Positions 25,189-34,062 of a stretch of DNA of 64,000 nt are shown here, in pieces (within the stretch, counting starts at the first letter, position 1; each line of letters begins with the position of its first letter). The position numbers and the translations under genes are program-made. Under the pieces are notes generated by a model. It was not told the DNA's origin. It saw nothing but the letters and a program-made list of their open reading frames with translations, and did not search any database. Origin of the DNA: Pseudomonas californiensis (GTDB lineage Bacteria > Pseudomonadota > Gammaproteobacteria > Pseudomonadales > Pseudomonadaceae); the NCBI RefSeq assembly GCF_021147775.1, contig NZ_JAGTPK010000007.1:62001-126000 (forward strand). The letters run 5' to 3'.

Positions 25189-25928
25189 CCTTCTACAGCT
25201 GCTGCAGCTGGAGCTTCTTCGACGAATACGTCGGTGCCGCCAGCAACATGGTTACGGCCACGGATAACAGCGTCAGCCATCGAACCCATGTACAGCTGGA
25301 TAGCGCGGATTGCGTCATCGTTGCCTGGGATGATGTAGTCAACGCCTTCCGGGCTGCTGTTGGTATCGACGACGCCGATGACCGGGATACCCAGCTTGTT
25401 GGCTTCGGTGATCGCGATGCGCTCGTGATCAACGTCGATAACGAACAGTGCGTCTGGCAGACCGCCCATGTCTTTGATACCACCCAGACTGCGATCCAGT
25501 TTTTCCAGATCACGGGTACGCATCAGAGCTTCTTTCTTGGTCAGCTTGGCGAAAGTACCGTCTTCAGCTTGCACTTCCAGCTCGCGCAGACGTTTGATCG
25601 ACTGACGAATGGTCTTGAAGTTGGTCAGCATGCCGCCCAACCAGCGATGATCGACGTACGGCGAACCGCAACGTGCTGCTTCTTCAGCAACGATCTTGCC
25701 AGCGGAACGCTTGGTGCCGACGAACAGAATCTTGTTTTTGCCCGACGCCAGGCGCTCAACGAAAGTCAGAGCTTCGTTGAACATTGGCAGGGTTTTTTCA
25801 AGGTTGATAATGTGAATCTTGTTACGCGCGCCGAAAATGTACTTACCCATTTTCGGGTTCCAGTAACGGGTTTGGTGACCGAAGTGCACACCGGCCTTCA
25901 GCATATCGCGCATATTGACTTGGGACAT
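25185..25928 (-). CDS. rpsB: 30S ribosomal protein S2
   Basis: Small-subunit ribosomal protein. The 247 residues starting [20 protein letters not shown] match S2, with [58 protein letters not shown] and the C-terminal [21 protein letters not shown] placed the start at the ATG at 25928; an open frame continues upstream to 25988 through the mRNA leader but lacks the family N-terminus. AAGGA lies upstream. The divergent neighbour map and the untranslated leader match the enteric arrangement. Confidence 0.98.
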   Translation of the reverse strand: MSQVNMRDMLKAGVHFGHQTRYWNPKMGKYIFGARNKIHIINLEKTLPMFNEALTFVERLASGKNKILFVGTKRSAGKIVAEEAARCGSPYVDHRWLGGMLTNFKTIRQSIKRLRELEVQAEDGTFAKLTKKEALMRTRDLEKLDRSLGGIKDMGGLPDALFVIDVDHERIAITEANKLGIPVIGVVDTNSSPEGVDYIIPGNDDAIRAIQLYMGSMADAVIRGRNHVAGGTDVFVEEAPAAAAVEG

Positions 25929-26067
25929 GATAGTTCCTTGATAAGTCGGGTTAGGCCTCCACGTATCCCAATGACCAACCAGTGGCATGAGCCAAAGGCA
26001 CCCAGGTCATCGTGTCGACACGTGTGTGGGTTTAAGCTTCCAGGACGGACCTTGGAAAGCGGCGCAT
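25929..26067 (-). promoter_or_regulatory. rpsB mRNA leader, likely S2-autoregulatory (t44-like) element
   Basis: About 139 bases separate the likely rpsB start site from its ATG. Near the start codon the transcribed strand reads ATACGTGGAGGCCTAACCC and then AAGGAACTATC. I recall a very similar block (ACGTGGAGGC-TAACCC) in the E. coli rpsB leader, where S2 represses its own synthesis and where the t44 RNA maps. The assignment rests on that remembered similarity and on the conserved map-rpsB divergence. Confidence 0.55.
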
Positions 26068-26096
26068 TTTATATCACAAAAGGAATGATAACGGAA
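26068..26096 (-). promoter_or_regulatory. Candidate sigma-70 promoter for rpsB-tsf
   Basis: On the minus strand an extended -10 element, TGATATAAA (26076-26068), lies 17 bases from a weak -35, TTCCGT (26096-26091). The region is unusually A+T-rich for this genome and lies at the right distance to produce a roughly 139-base leader. The rest of the 312-bp rpsB-map gap must also hold the map promoter, but I see no convincing match there. Confidence 0.45.
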
Positions 26097-26240
26097 CTCC
26101 CATCAAGTGCTTGTTTCGGCTTGCTTTTCGACACAGGCCGATTGCATATAAAGGAAGCGATGGACACTCACCCTGTGACGGTCTGATAGAATTGCGCCTT
26201 TACGCACCAGCCGCGTGCCAGACACGCCGAGAGATCACGT

Positions 26241-27023
26241 ATGACCATCACCCTCAAGACGCCGGAAGACATCGAAAAGATGCGCATCGCCGGCCGCCTC
26301 GCTGCCGACGTTCTGGAAATGATCGGCCCGCACGTCAAGCCCGGCGTAACCACCGAAGAGCTTGACCGCCTCTGCCATGACTACATCGTCAACGAACAGA
26401 AGGCGATCCCTGCCCCACTGAACTACAAAGGCTTCCCCAAGTCGATCTGCACCTCGATCAACCAGGTGGTCTGCCATGGCATTCCGGGCGAGAAGCCCCT
26501 CAAGAATGGCGACACACTGAACATCGATGTAACGGTCATCAAGGACGGCTACCACGGCGACACCAGCAAGATGTTCCATGTCGGCACTGTTCCAGTGTGG
26601 GCGGAGCGGCTGTCTCAGGTCACCCAGGAATGCCTCTACAAAGCCATCGAGATCGTACGTCCCGGCACCAGGCTCGGCGACATTGGCGCAATCATTCAGA
26701 AACACGCCGAGAAGAACGGCTTCTCGGTCGTCCGCGAATTCTGCGGCCATGGCATCGGCAAGGTGTTTCATGAAGAGCCGCAGATCATGCACTTTGGCGA
26801 GGCCGGTACCGGTATCGAGTTAAAGGAAGGGATGACGTTCACCATCGAACCAATGATCAACCAGGGCCGTGCCGAAACAAAAATTCTCGGTGATGGCTGG
26901 ACGGCGATCACCAAGGACCGCAAGCTCTCGGCCCAATGGGAGCACACGCTTCTGGTCACGGCGACCGGCTACGAGATCTTTACCCTGCGCAGTGACGACA
27001 CGATCGCTCGCACATCGCCCTGA
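26241..27023 (+). CDS. map: Methionine aminopeptidase, type I
   Basis: Removes the initiator methionine from nascent proteins. The 260 residues show the pita-bread fold signatures: EKMRIAGRLAADVLEM, CTSINQVVCHGIPGEK with the conserved substrate-site histidine, the dimetal ligands in LNIDVTVIKDGYHGDTSKMF, EFCGHGIGKVFHEEPQ, MTFTIEPMIN and QWEHTLLVT. It is divergent from rpsB and lies 66 bp before glnD, an order shared with E. coli (map-glnD). Confidence 0.98.
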   Translation: MTITLKTPEDIEKMRIAGRLAADVLEMIGPHVKPGVTTEELDRLCHDYIVNEQKAIPAPLNYKGFPKSICTSINQVVCHGIPGEKPLKNGDTLNIDVTVIKDGYHGDTSKMFHVGTVPVWAERLSQVTQECLYKAIEIVRPGTRLGDIGAIIQKHAEKNGFSVVREFCGHGIGKVFHEEPQIMHFGEAGTGIELKEGMTFTIEPMINQGRAETKILGDGWTAITKDRKLSAQWEHTLLVTATGYEIFTLRSDDTIARTSP

Positions 27024-27089
27024 TCCACAAAGCTCCAGGCGAACGCTCGACCGCACATTTGTACAGCCCGACATGAGGAAAGCTGTTCC

Positions 27090-29789
27090 ATGCCGCAGGT
27101 AGACCCTGATTTGTTCGACCGTGGCCAGTTCCAGGCCGAACTGGCCTTGAAAGCCAGCCCGATCGCTGCTTTCAAGAAAGCCATCCGCAATGCGCGGGAA
27201 GTACTTGATGAGCGCTTCAGCTCGGGCCGCGATATTCGTCGCCTGATCGAGGATCGCGCCTGGTTCGTGGACAATATTCTGCAACAGGCATGGGATCAGT
27301 TCGACTGGAGCGAAGACGCTGACATCGCGCTTCTGGCTGTGGGCGGCTATGGACGCGGCGAGCTGCATCCCTACTCGGACATTGACCTGCTGATTCTGCT
27401 GGACAGTGCCGACCATGAGATTTTCCGCGAACCCATCGAGCGTTTTCTGACGTTGCTGTGGGACATCGGCCTGGAAGTCGGCCAAAGCGTGCGCTCTGTC
27501 GACGAATGCGCCCAAGAGGGCCTGGCCGACCTGACGGTGATTACCAACCTGATGGAAAGCCGAACGGTTGCCGGCCCCGAGCACCTGCGCCAGCGCATGC
27601 TCGAAGTCACCAGCCCGCGACACATGTGGCCGAGCAAGGACTTTTTCCTCGCCAAACGTGCCGAGCAAATAAAGCGCCACCACAAGTACAACGACACCGA
27701 GTACAACCTGGAGCCGAACGTGAAAGGCTCGCCGGGTGGACTGCGTGATATCCAGACCATTCTGTGGGTTGCCCGACGCCAGTACGGCACGCTGAACCTG
27801 CACGCGCTGGCCGGTGAAGGCTTTTTGCTCGAAAGCGAAAACAACCTGCTGGCCTCCTCCCAGGATTTTCTGTGGAGGGTGCGCTATGCGCTGCACATGC
27901 TGGCCGGGCGCTCCGAGGACCGCCTGCTGTTTGACTATCAGAGCCGTATCGCCGGGCTGCTGGGCTACCAGGACAGCGATGCGAAGCTGGCCATTGAGCG
28001 CTTCATGCAGCAGTACTACCGCGTGGTCATGAGCATCGCCGAACTGAGCGACCTGATCATCCAGCACTTCGAAGAAGTCATTCTTTCGGACGATGACAGC
28101 GGCACGCCGCAGCCGATCAACTCGCGCTTTCAGTTGCACGATGGCTACATTGAGGCGACCAACCCGAACGTCTTCAAGCGAACCCCGTTCGCCATGATCG
28201 AAATTTTCGTGCTCATGGCTCAGCACCCGGAAATAAAAGGGGTCCGCGCCGATACTATTCGCCTGCTGCGCGAACACCGTCACCTGATCAACGACGATTT
28301 TCGCAACGACATTCGCAACACCAGCCTGTTCATCGAGCTGTTCAAGTGCGAGGTCGGCATTCACCGCAATCTGCGCAGAATGAACCGCTACGGCATTCTG
28401 GGCCTTTACCTGCCTGAGTTCGGCCATATCGTCGGCCAGATGCAACACGACCTGTTCCACATCTATACGGTCGATGCGCACACGCTGAACCTGATCAAAC
28501 ACCTGCGCAAGCTTCAGTACACCGAGGTTTCCGAGAAATTTCCGCTGGCCAGCAAGATCATGGCTCGTCTGCCGAAACCGGAACTCATCTATCTGGCCGG
28601 TCTTTACCACGACATCGGCAAAGGCCGTGGTGGTGACCACTCGGAACTGGGCGCGGTGGATGCTCAGGCCTTTGGTGAGCGCCATCAGTTGCCTGCCTGG
28701 GACACCCGGCTGATTGTCTGGCTGGTGAGCAACCACCTGGTCATGTCGACCACGGCGCAGCGCAAAGACCTGTCCGATCCACAGGTCATTCATGACTTCG
28801 CGCAGTTCGTCGGCGACGAGGTGCACCTTGACTACCTGTATGTGCTGACCGTCGCAGACATCAACGCGACCAATCCGACCCTGTGGAACTCGTGGCGTGC
28901 CAGCCTGCTGCGCCAGTTGTACACCGAGACCAAGCGTGCGCTGCGCCGCGGTCTGGAAAACCCGGTCGATCGGGAAGAGCAGATTCGCCGTACACAGATC
29001 GCAGCGCTGGACATCCTGGTGCGCAACGGCACTGACCCCGACGATGTCGAGCAGCTCTGGTCAGCGCTTGGGGACGATTACTTCCTGCGTCATACCGCCG
29101 GCGATGTGGCGTGGCACAGCGATGCGATCCTGCAACAGCCAGCCGACGGCGGCCCGCTGGTACTCATCAAGGAGACCACTCAGCGCGAGTTCGAGGGCGG
29201 TACGCAAATCTTCATTTACGCACCCGACCAACATGATTTCTTCGCGGTGACCGTGGCGGCCATGGACCAGTTGAACCTCAACATTCATGACGCACGCATT
29301 ATCACCTCCAGCAGCCGGTTCACACTCGACACCTACATCGTACTGGACAACGAAGGCGGCTCGATTGGAGACAACCGCGAGCGTACCCAGGAAATACGCG
29401 ACGGCCTGACCGAAGCGCTGCGCAATCCGGACGATTATCCGACCATCATCAAACGGCGGGTGCCGCGTCAGCTCAAACACTTTGCCTTTGCTCCGCAGGT
29501 CACTATCCATAACGATGCCCAGCGCCCGGTGACGGTGCTGGAGTTGCTGGCCCCGGATCGCCCAGGCCTGCTGGCGCGTATCGGCAAGATTTTCCTGGAG
29601 TTCGACCTGTCGCTGCAAAATGCCAAAATCGCAACGCTGGGCGAGCGTGTGGAAGACGTATTCTTCATTACCGACGCCAACAATCAACCGCTCTCCGACC
29701 CGCAACTGTGCAGCCAACTGCAGGAAGCCATCGTCAAGCAACTGAGCGTAAACACGCAATCCAGCGGCGACTTGCGAATCAGCATATGA
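27090..29789 (+). CDS. glnD: Bifunctional uridylyltransferase/uridylyl-removing enzyme (PII modifier)
   Basis: Sensor of glutamine that adds or removes UMP on PII proteins, controlling glutamine synthetase and nitrogen regulation. The 899 residues contain the nucleotidyltransferase motif [19 protein letters not shown] (about residues 84-102) and an HD phosphohydrolase domain with [17 protein letters not shown] (His about residue 507). Two C-terminal ACT domains follow ([19 protein letters not shown] and [18 protein letters not shown]). GAGGAAAG precedes the ATG. It lies between map and dapC, the latter being a glutamate-dependent aminotransferase. Confidence 0.98.
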   Translation: MPQVDPDLFDRGQFQAELALKASPIAAFKKAIRNAREVLDERFSSGRDIRRLIEDRAWFVDNILQQAWDQFDWSEDADIALLAVGGYGRGELHPYSDIDLLILLDSADHEIFREPIERFLTLLWDIGLEVGQSVRSVDECAQEGLADLTVITNLMESRTVAGPEHLRQRMLEVTSPRHMWPSKDFFLAKRAEQIKRHHKYNDTEYNLEPNVKGSPGGLRDIQTILWVARRQYGTLNLHALAGEGFLLESENNLLASSQDFLWRVRYALHMLAGRSEDRLLFDYQSRIAGLLGYQDSDAKLAIERFMQQYYRVVMSIAELSDLIIQHFEEVILSDDDSGTPQPINSRFQLHDGYIEATNPNVFKRTPFAMIEIFVLMAQHPEIKGVRADTIRLLREHRHLINDDFRNDIRNTSLFIELFKCEVGIHRNLRRMNRYGILGLYLPEFGHIVGQMQHDLFHIYTVDAHTLNLIKHLRKLQYTEVSEKFPLASKIMARLPKPELIYLAGLYHDIGKGRGGDHSELGAVDAQAFGERHQLPAWDTRLIVWLVSNHLVMSTTAQRKDLSDPQVIHDFAQFVGDEVHLDYLYVLTVADINATNPTLWNSWRASLLRQLYTETKRALRRGLENPVDREEQIRRTQIAALDILVRNGTDPDDVEQLWSALGDDYFLRHTAGDVAWHSDAILQQPADGGPLVLIKETTQREFEGGTQIFIYAPDQHDFFAVTVAAMDQLNLNIHDARIITSSSRFTLDTYIVLDNEGGSIGDNRERTQEIRDGLTEALRNPDDYPTIIKRRVPRQLKHFAFAPQVTIHNDAQRPVTVLELLAPDRPGLLARIGKIFLEFDLSLQNAKIATLGERVEDVFFITDANNQPLSDPQLCSQLQEAIVKQLSVNTQSSGDLRISI

Positions 29790-29840
29790 AGACCTGGCCA
29801 AACGAATCGACTCGACGTAGATCAGTGAGAACCAAGCACC

Positions 29841-31034
29841 ATGAATAGCGCCATGCAACTGCTTCAACCCTACCCGTTCGAGAAGCTGCGCGCCTTGCTG
29901 GGCAGCGTGACGCCCAACCCGGAAAAGCGTCCGGTTGCGCTGTCGATTGGCGAGCCCAAGCATCGCTCACCGGAGTTTGTGGCCAAAGCGCTGGCCGACA
30001 ACCTGGATCAGATGGCGGTGTACCCGACCACGCTGGGCATTCCGGCATTGCGTGAAGCAATTACCGGCTGGTGCAATCGTCGATTCGGCGTACCCGAAGG
30101 CTGGATTGATCCGGCGCGCAATGTGCTGCCCGTCAACGGTACCCGAGAAGCTCTGTTTGCGTTCACGCAGACTGTGGTCAATCGCAGCGATGACGGCCTG
30201 GTAATCAGCCCAAACCCGTTCTATCAGATCTATGAAGGTGCGGCCTTTCTGGCTGGCGCACAACCGCACTACCTGCCCTGCTTGAGCGACAACGGTTTCA
30301 ACCCGGACTTCGATGCGGTCACGCCGGATATCTGGAAACGCTGCCAGATACTGTTCCTGTGCTCGCCCGGCAATCCGACCGGCGCATTGATTCCTGTAGA
30401 AACCCTGAAAAAACTCATCGCACTGGCCGATGAGTACGACTTCGTGATTGCTGCCGACGAATGCTACAGCGAGCTGTACTTCGACGAGAGCACGCCGCCG
30501 CCAGGCTTGCTGAGCGCCTGCGTCGAGCTGGGCCGCAAGGATTTCAAACGCTGCGTGGTGTTCCACAGCCTGTCCAAGCGTTCCAACCTGCCAGGCCTGC
30601 GCTCGGGTTTTGTGGCGGGCGACGCCGATATCCTCAAAGCGTTCCTGCTGTACCGTACCTACCACGGCTGCGCCATGCCGGTTCAAACCCAGTTGGCGAG
30701 CATTGCAGCCTGGAACGATGAAGCCCATGTACTCGCCAACCGTGACCTGTACCGGGAGAAGTTCGACGCCGTGCTCGACATCCTCGCTCCAGTGCTTGAT
30801 GTGCAGCGCCCGGATGGCGGGTTTTACCTTTGGCCGAACGTAGGCACCGATGATGCTGCCTTCTGTCGCGACCTGTTCGTTGATCAGCACGTCACCGTTG
30901 TGCCGGGCTCGTACCTGTCACGCGAGGTCGATGGTGTGAACCCTGGCGCGGGCAGGGTTCGCCTGGCACTTGTCGCGCCACTGGCGGAATGCATCGAAGC
31001 TGCCGAGCGAATTCGCGCTTTCGTCAGCCGCTGA
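29841..31034 (+). CDS. dapC: Succinyldiaminopimelate aminotransferase DapC
   Basis: PLP-dependent class I/II aminotransferase acting on N-succinyl-2-amino-6-ketopimelate in lysine and diaminopimelate synthesis. The 397 residues include LSIGEPKHRSPEFV, YPTTLGIPALREAI, LPVNGTREALF, FLCSPGNPTGALIP, AADECYSELYFDE and the PLP lysine in FHSLSKRSNLPGLRSGF. An alternative ATG lies four codons in (MQLLQPYPFEK). The pathway genes dapD (32970) and dapE (36681) follow on the same strand, supporting DapC over generic aminotransferase. It starts 51 bp after glnD. Confidence 0.93.
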   Translation: MNSAMQLLQPYPFEKLRALLGSVTPNPEKRPVALSIGEPKHRSPEFVAKALADNLDQMAVYPTTLGIPALREAITGWCNRRFGVPEGWIDPARNVLPVNGTREALFAFTQTVVNRSDDGLVISPNPFYQIYEGAAFLAGAQPHYLPCLSDNGFNPDFDAVTPDIWKRCQILFLCSPGNPTGALIPVETLKKLIALADEYDFVIAADECYSELYFDESTPPPGLLSACVELGRKDFKRCVVFHSLSKRSNLPGLRSGFVAGDADILKAFLLYRTYHGCAMPVQTQLASIAAWNDEAHVLANRDLYREKFDAVLDILAPVLDVQRPDGGFYLWPNVGTDDAAFCRDLFVDQHVTVVPGSYLSREVDGVNPGAGRVRLALVAPLAECIEAAERIRAFVSR

Positions 31035-31042
31035 GCCCTGTA

Positions 31043-31069
31043 TCCCGCCGCGCGCAAGGTGCGGCGGGA
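31043..31069 (+). terminator. Hairpin after dapC
   Basis: TCCCGCCGC (31043-31051) and GCGGCGGGA (31061-31069) form a 9-bp G+C-rich stem just past the dapC stop. No U-run follows, so it is a candidate factor-dependent or weak terminator. It separates dapC from the metalloprotease gene. Confidence 0.45.
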
Positions 31070-31180
31070 CTGCGCGAACGCAATAACTACTTAACACCTG
31101 GTCGCCCGCTCACCTCTTTATCTTCGTGCTTCATTTGCCTGGACCCGATCCGGCAATTTACTCATACGAAGGTTATCAAC

Positions 31181-32008
31181 ATGTCGACACCCCCTAACTT
31201 GCCACCTCTGCCGATGCTGTGCTCAATGAAGGATGCACAGGACTACCAGGCATCTTACGAAACAGCCATTCACGAAAACCCGGCCAATGCCGCCATCACT
31301 CCGACATATGAATCGGAGACGTCCTATACCACCGACGACAATAACCGCGAACCCCGCATCCTGGTCGCCTTCAATAAATACTGGGCACGCGGACGAACGC
31401 TGAAAATACGCTTTATGAAAAATCCACCTGCGCCGCTCATCCAGCCGGTGATCGATGCAGCCTGTAAATGGTTGCCGCACATCAACCTGAAGTTCGAGTT
31501 TGTCACCAGCGGGCATAGCGATATCCGCATCGGCTTCAACACCACGCTGAACTGGAGTGAACTGGGTACCGACGCGCTGCTGATACCGCAGGAAAAGCCC
31601 ACGATGGAATTCAACTTCCACGAGCTTTACGAGACAGGCCTGCGTCCCAAGGGCGAGCTTGAGCGCATTGTTCTGCACGAGTTTGGCCACGCTCTGGGCG
31701 CCGTGCATGAACATCAGCACCCTGATGCAAGGATCCCGTGGAACGAGCCGGTACTGCGGGCACTGTTGACGTCGGCGGGCTATGACGAGCAGCTCATCGC
31801 GCGAAACTTTCTGGATCAGTATGAAGCGGCAGACTTCAGGTACTCGGCCTACGATCGGGACTCGATCATGCACTTCGACATTCCCGACGGGCTGACGCTG
31901 GGTGATTTTGAGGTGATCAACACGGGCAAGACGCTCAGCGCCAAAGACATCGCGTTCATGGGATCAATCTATCCGGACCGCCAGAACTCAAAATTCACGA
32001 CACCCTAG
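31181..32008 (+). CDS. Astacin-like (metzincin) zinc metallopeptidase
   Basis: Predicted zinc endopeptidase of 275 residues. It has the extended metzincin motif HEFGHALGAVH (zinc ligands H166, H170, H176; catalytic E167), followed directly by EHQHPD as in astacins (the E-x-x-P/R pattern). A Met-turn YDRDSIMHF has M230. The upstream SDIRIGFN strand is also typical. There is no signal peptide or obvious secretion signal and no propeptide cysteine switch. The start is ATG 31181 with GAAGG upstream; the open frame extends further 5' without family support. It interrupts the dapC-dapD neighbourhood and is probably an accessory gene. Substrate and location are unknown. Confidence 0.8.
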   Translation: MSTPPNLPPLPMLCSMKDAQDYQASYETAIHENPANAAITPTYESETSYTTDDNNREPRILVAFNKYWARGRTLKIRFMKNPPAPLIQPVIDAACKWLPHINLKFEFVTSGHSDIRIGFNTTLNWSELGTDALLIPQEKPTMEFNFHELYETGLRPKGELERIVLHEFGHALGAVHEHQHPDARIPWNEPVLRALLTSAGYDEQLIARNFLDQYEAADFRYSAYDRDSIMHFDIPDGLTLGDFEVINTGKTLSAKDIAFMGSIYPDRQNSKFTTP

Positions 32009-32114
32009 ACATCCAAGGCATTCGCCCGCGAAAAGTATCGACACCTGCCCCGGGCGCAGGGCGCGCCGTGTTCTCCTGGCGGTAACGACAGGGCGCGCAC
32101 TTGATCAGACATGC

Positions 32115-32345
32115 TTACATTTTGGCCCTCAGAGTTTCGGCTATCCAGCCTACAGCCCAGCTCACAGGATCGTGTGAGCGCATCGGCATGAGCGGTTTAC
32201 CCTCTCGCGCAGCCATGCGCCCCTCAGCTTCCGCCTCGCCATGTATCCAGATTGTGTTTTGCTTGAAACCCTCTGCGCGTTGACGTTCCCTGTAATAACG
32301 CTGCCGGACAAGCGCATCCTGACGCTTCTTCTCTTGTTCAGACAT
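32115..32345 (-). CDS. Small basic hypothetical protein
   Basis: A 76-residue frame with a highly charged N-terminal helix (MSEQEKKRQDALVRQRYYRE) and a middle rich in Glu and Ala (about residues 35-47, with AEAEGRMAAREGK). It ends in a hydrophobic C-terminus (VSWAVGWIAETL). I do not recognise a family. It has an ATG with a GGGTG upstream and lies opposite to its neighbours between the metalloprotease and the ArsC-like gene. The regular charge pattern argues that it is real, but a spurious frame is possible. Confidence 0.5.
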   Translation of the reverse strand: MSEQEKKRQDALVRQRYYRERQRAEGFKQNTIWIHGEAEAEGRMAAREGKPLMPMRSHDPVSWAVGWIAETLRAKM

Positions 32346-32493
32346 AACGCACCCAAGGTCATCGTTTGGAGAACCGCAATCATTGCCCGACCCGGGCTGG
32401 CGCTCAAGATCATCAGGGTGAAATGTTCTTCATGAATGATTAGTCATGTTAACCATCATCAGAAGAACCCGTACAGCCGAAGCGCAGAAGGCA

Positions 32494-32521
32494 TTGACGT
32501 GGCATAATCACCGGCTAAATT
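32494..32521 (+). promoter_or_regulatory. Candidate sigma-70 promoter for the ArsC-like gene and dapD
   Basis: TTGACG (32494-32499) and TAAATT (32516-32521) are separated by 16 bases, 55 bases before the ATG at 32576. This is a plausible restart of transcription after the accessory insert. An overlapping CATAAT within the spacer is an alternative -10. Confidence 0.4.
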
Positions 32522-32575
32522 TCCGGGGGAGGCGTTGGGGAGTACCGGGCAATACCTGTCACCCCATGTAAAACA

Positions 32576-32923
32576 ATGACTTGCACCTTATTCGGCATCA
32601 AAGCCTGTGACACTATGAAAAAAGCTCGTACCTGGCTCGACGAACATACCGTGAGCTACGAGTTTCATGACTACAAGGCTGCGGGTATCGACCGGGAGCA
32701 TTTGACGCAGTGGTGCGACGAGCACGGCTGGCAAGTGGTGCTGAACCGGGCCGGTACTACGTTCCGCAAGCTCGACGACGGACAAAAGGCCGATCTCGAT
32801 CAGGCGAAAGCCATTGAACTGATGCTTGCACAGCCCTCCATGATCAAGCGCCCCGTTCTTGATCTGGGGGATAAAACCCTGATTGGCTTCAAACCAGACC
32901 TGTACGCAGCGGCTTTTCAGTAA
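32576..32923 (+). CDS. ArsC/Spx-family thioredoxin-fold protein (YffB-like)
   Basis: A 115-residue protein beginning TLFGIKACDTMKKARTWL, the arsenate-reductase-like fold with a single redox cysteine (C11) followed by a lysine-rich helix. VSYEFHDYKAAGI and the C-terminal IKRPVLDLGDKTLIGF are typical of the YffB branch. True ArsC enzymes have further catalytic arginines; YffB homologues lie next to dapE or dapD in many proteobacteria and have no settled function (a glutathione-linked role has been suggested). It is 46 bp before dapD and probably shares its transcript. Confidence 0.85.
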   Translation: MTCTLFGIKACDTMKKARTWLDEHTVSYEFHDYKAAGIDREHLTQWCDEHGWQVVLNRAGTTFRKLDDGQKADLDQAKAIELMLAQPSMIKRPVLDLGDKTLIGFKPDLYAAAFQ

Positions 32924-32969
32924 GCCATAGCGCCACTGATAGCCCCTTGAAAAGTTAAGAGGTATTTAC

Positions 32970-34004
32970 ATGTCCACTACCCTGTTCAGCCTGGCCTTCG
33001 GCGTTGGCACTCAAAACCGTCAAGGCGCCTGGCTGGAAGTGTTTTATGCCCAGCCACTGATCAACCCGTCGGCAGAACTGGTCGCCGCCATCGCGCCGGT
33101 TCTGGGTTACACCAACGGCAACCAGGCCATCACCTTCAACGTCGATCAGGCTTACAAGCTGGCTGAAGCAGTCAAGGCTGTCGATGCTACTCAAGCCGCA
33201 CTGCTGACCCGTCTGGCAGAAAGCCAGAAGCCATTGGTTGCAACACTGCTCGCCGAAGATGCGACCCTGACGTCGACCCCTGAGGCCTACCTCAAGCTGC
33301 ACCTGCTGTCGCATCGCCTGGTCAAGCCGCACGGTCTGAATCTGGCTGGCATTTTCCCGCTGTTGCCAAACGTTGCCTGGACCAGCCAGGGTGCAGTCGA
33401 CCTCGCCGAGCTTAATGAGCGTCAGCTGGAAGCCCGTCTGAAAGGCGAGCTGCTGGAAGTCTTCTCGGTCGACAAATTCCCGAAAATGACCGACTACGTG
33501 GTACCGAGCGGCGTACGGATCGCTGACAGTGCGCGCGTGCGCCTGGGCGCCTACGTCGGTGAAGGCACCACCGTCATGCATGAAGGTTTCGTCAACTTCA
33601 ACGGTGGCACCGAAGGCCCAGGCATGATCGAAGGTCGAGTATCGGCTGGCGTATTCGTCGGCAAGGGCTCGGATCTGGGCGGCGGTTGCTCCACCATGGG
33701 TACGCTGTCTGGTGGCGGCAACATCATAATCAAGGTTGGCGAAGGCTGCCTGATAGGCGCCAATGCCGGTATCGGCATTCCGTTGGGCGACCGCAATACC
33801 GTAGAGTCCGGTCTTTACGTCACAGCAGGCACCAAGGTCGCTCTGCTGGACAGCAACGACCAACTCGTCAAGGTGGTCAAGGCACGCGAACTGGCAGGCC
33901 AGTCTGACCTGCTGTTCCGTCGTAACTCCCAGACCGGCGCGGTGGAATGCAAGACCCACAAGTCCGCCGTCGAGCTGAACGAAGCACTGCACGCTCATAA
34001 CTGA
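32970..34004 (+). CDS. dapD: 2,3,4,5-tetrahydropyridine-2,6-dicarboxylate N-succinyltransferase
   Basis: Succinylates tetrahydrodipicolinate in lysine and diaminopimelate synthesis. The 344-residue protein is the longer DapD form seen in Pseudomonas (the E. coli type is about 274). A mixed N-terminal domain precedes a left-handed beta helix from about residue 180 to 290 (VRLGAYVGEGTTVMHEGFVN, GGCSTMGTLSGGG and GCLIGANAGIGIPLGDR). AAGAGG stands before the ATG. DapC and DapE, which act after it, are encoded nearby on the same strand. Confidence 0.96.
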   Translation: MSTTLFSLAFGVGTQNRQGAWLEVFYAQPLINPSAELVAAIAPVLGYTNGNQAITFNVDQAYKLAEAVKAVDATQAALLTRLAESQKPLVATLLAEDATLTSTPEAYLKLHLLSHRLVKPHGLNLAGIFPLLPNVAWTSQGAVDLAELNERQLEARLKGELLEVFSVDKFPKMTDYVVPSGVRIADSARVRLGAYVGEGTTVMHEGFVNFNGGTEGPGMIEGRVSAGVFVGKGSDLGGGCSTMGTLSGGGNIIIKVGEGCLIGANAGIGIPLGDRNTVESGLYVTAGTKVALLDSNDQLVKVVKARELAGQSDLLFRRNSQTGAVECKTHKSAVELNEALHAHN

Positions 34005-34062
34005 TGCTGTATGCGGGTTCGAGGCCTATAACTTCGGACCCGCTCAACAGTCTGGATGAACA

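Noticed and set aside
26820..28826. 668-codon open frame on the minus strand opposite map/glnD
   Set aside because: It lies antisense to map and glnD, both with clear family motifs; long antisense frames are expected in G+C-rich DNA. Its translation has no recognisable domain and its ends do not respect gene boundaries.
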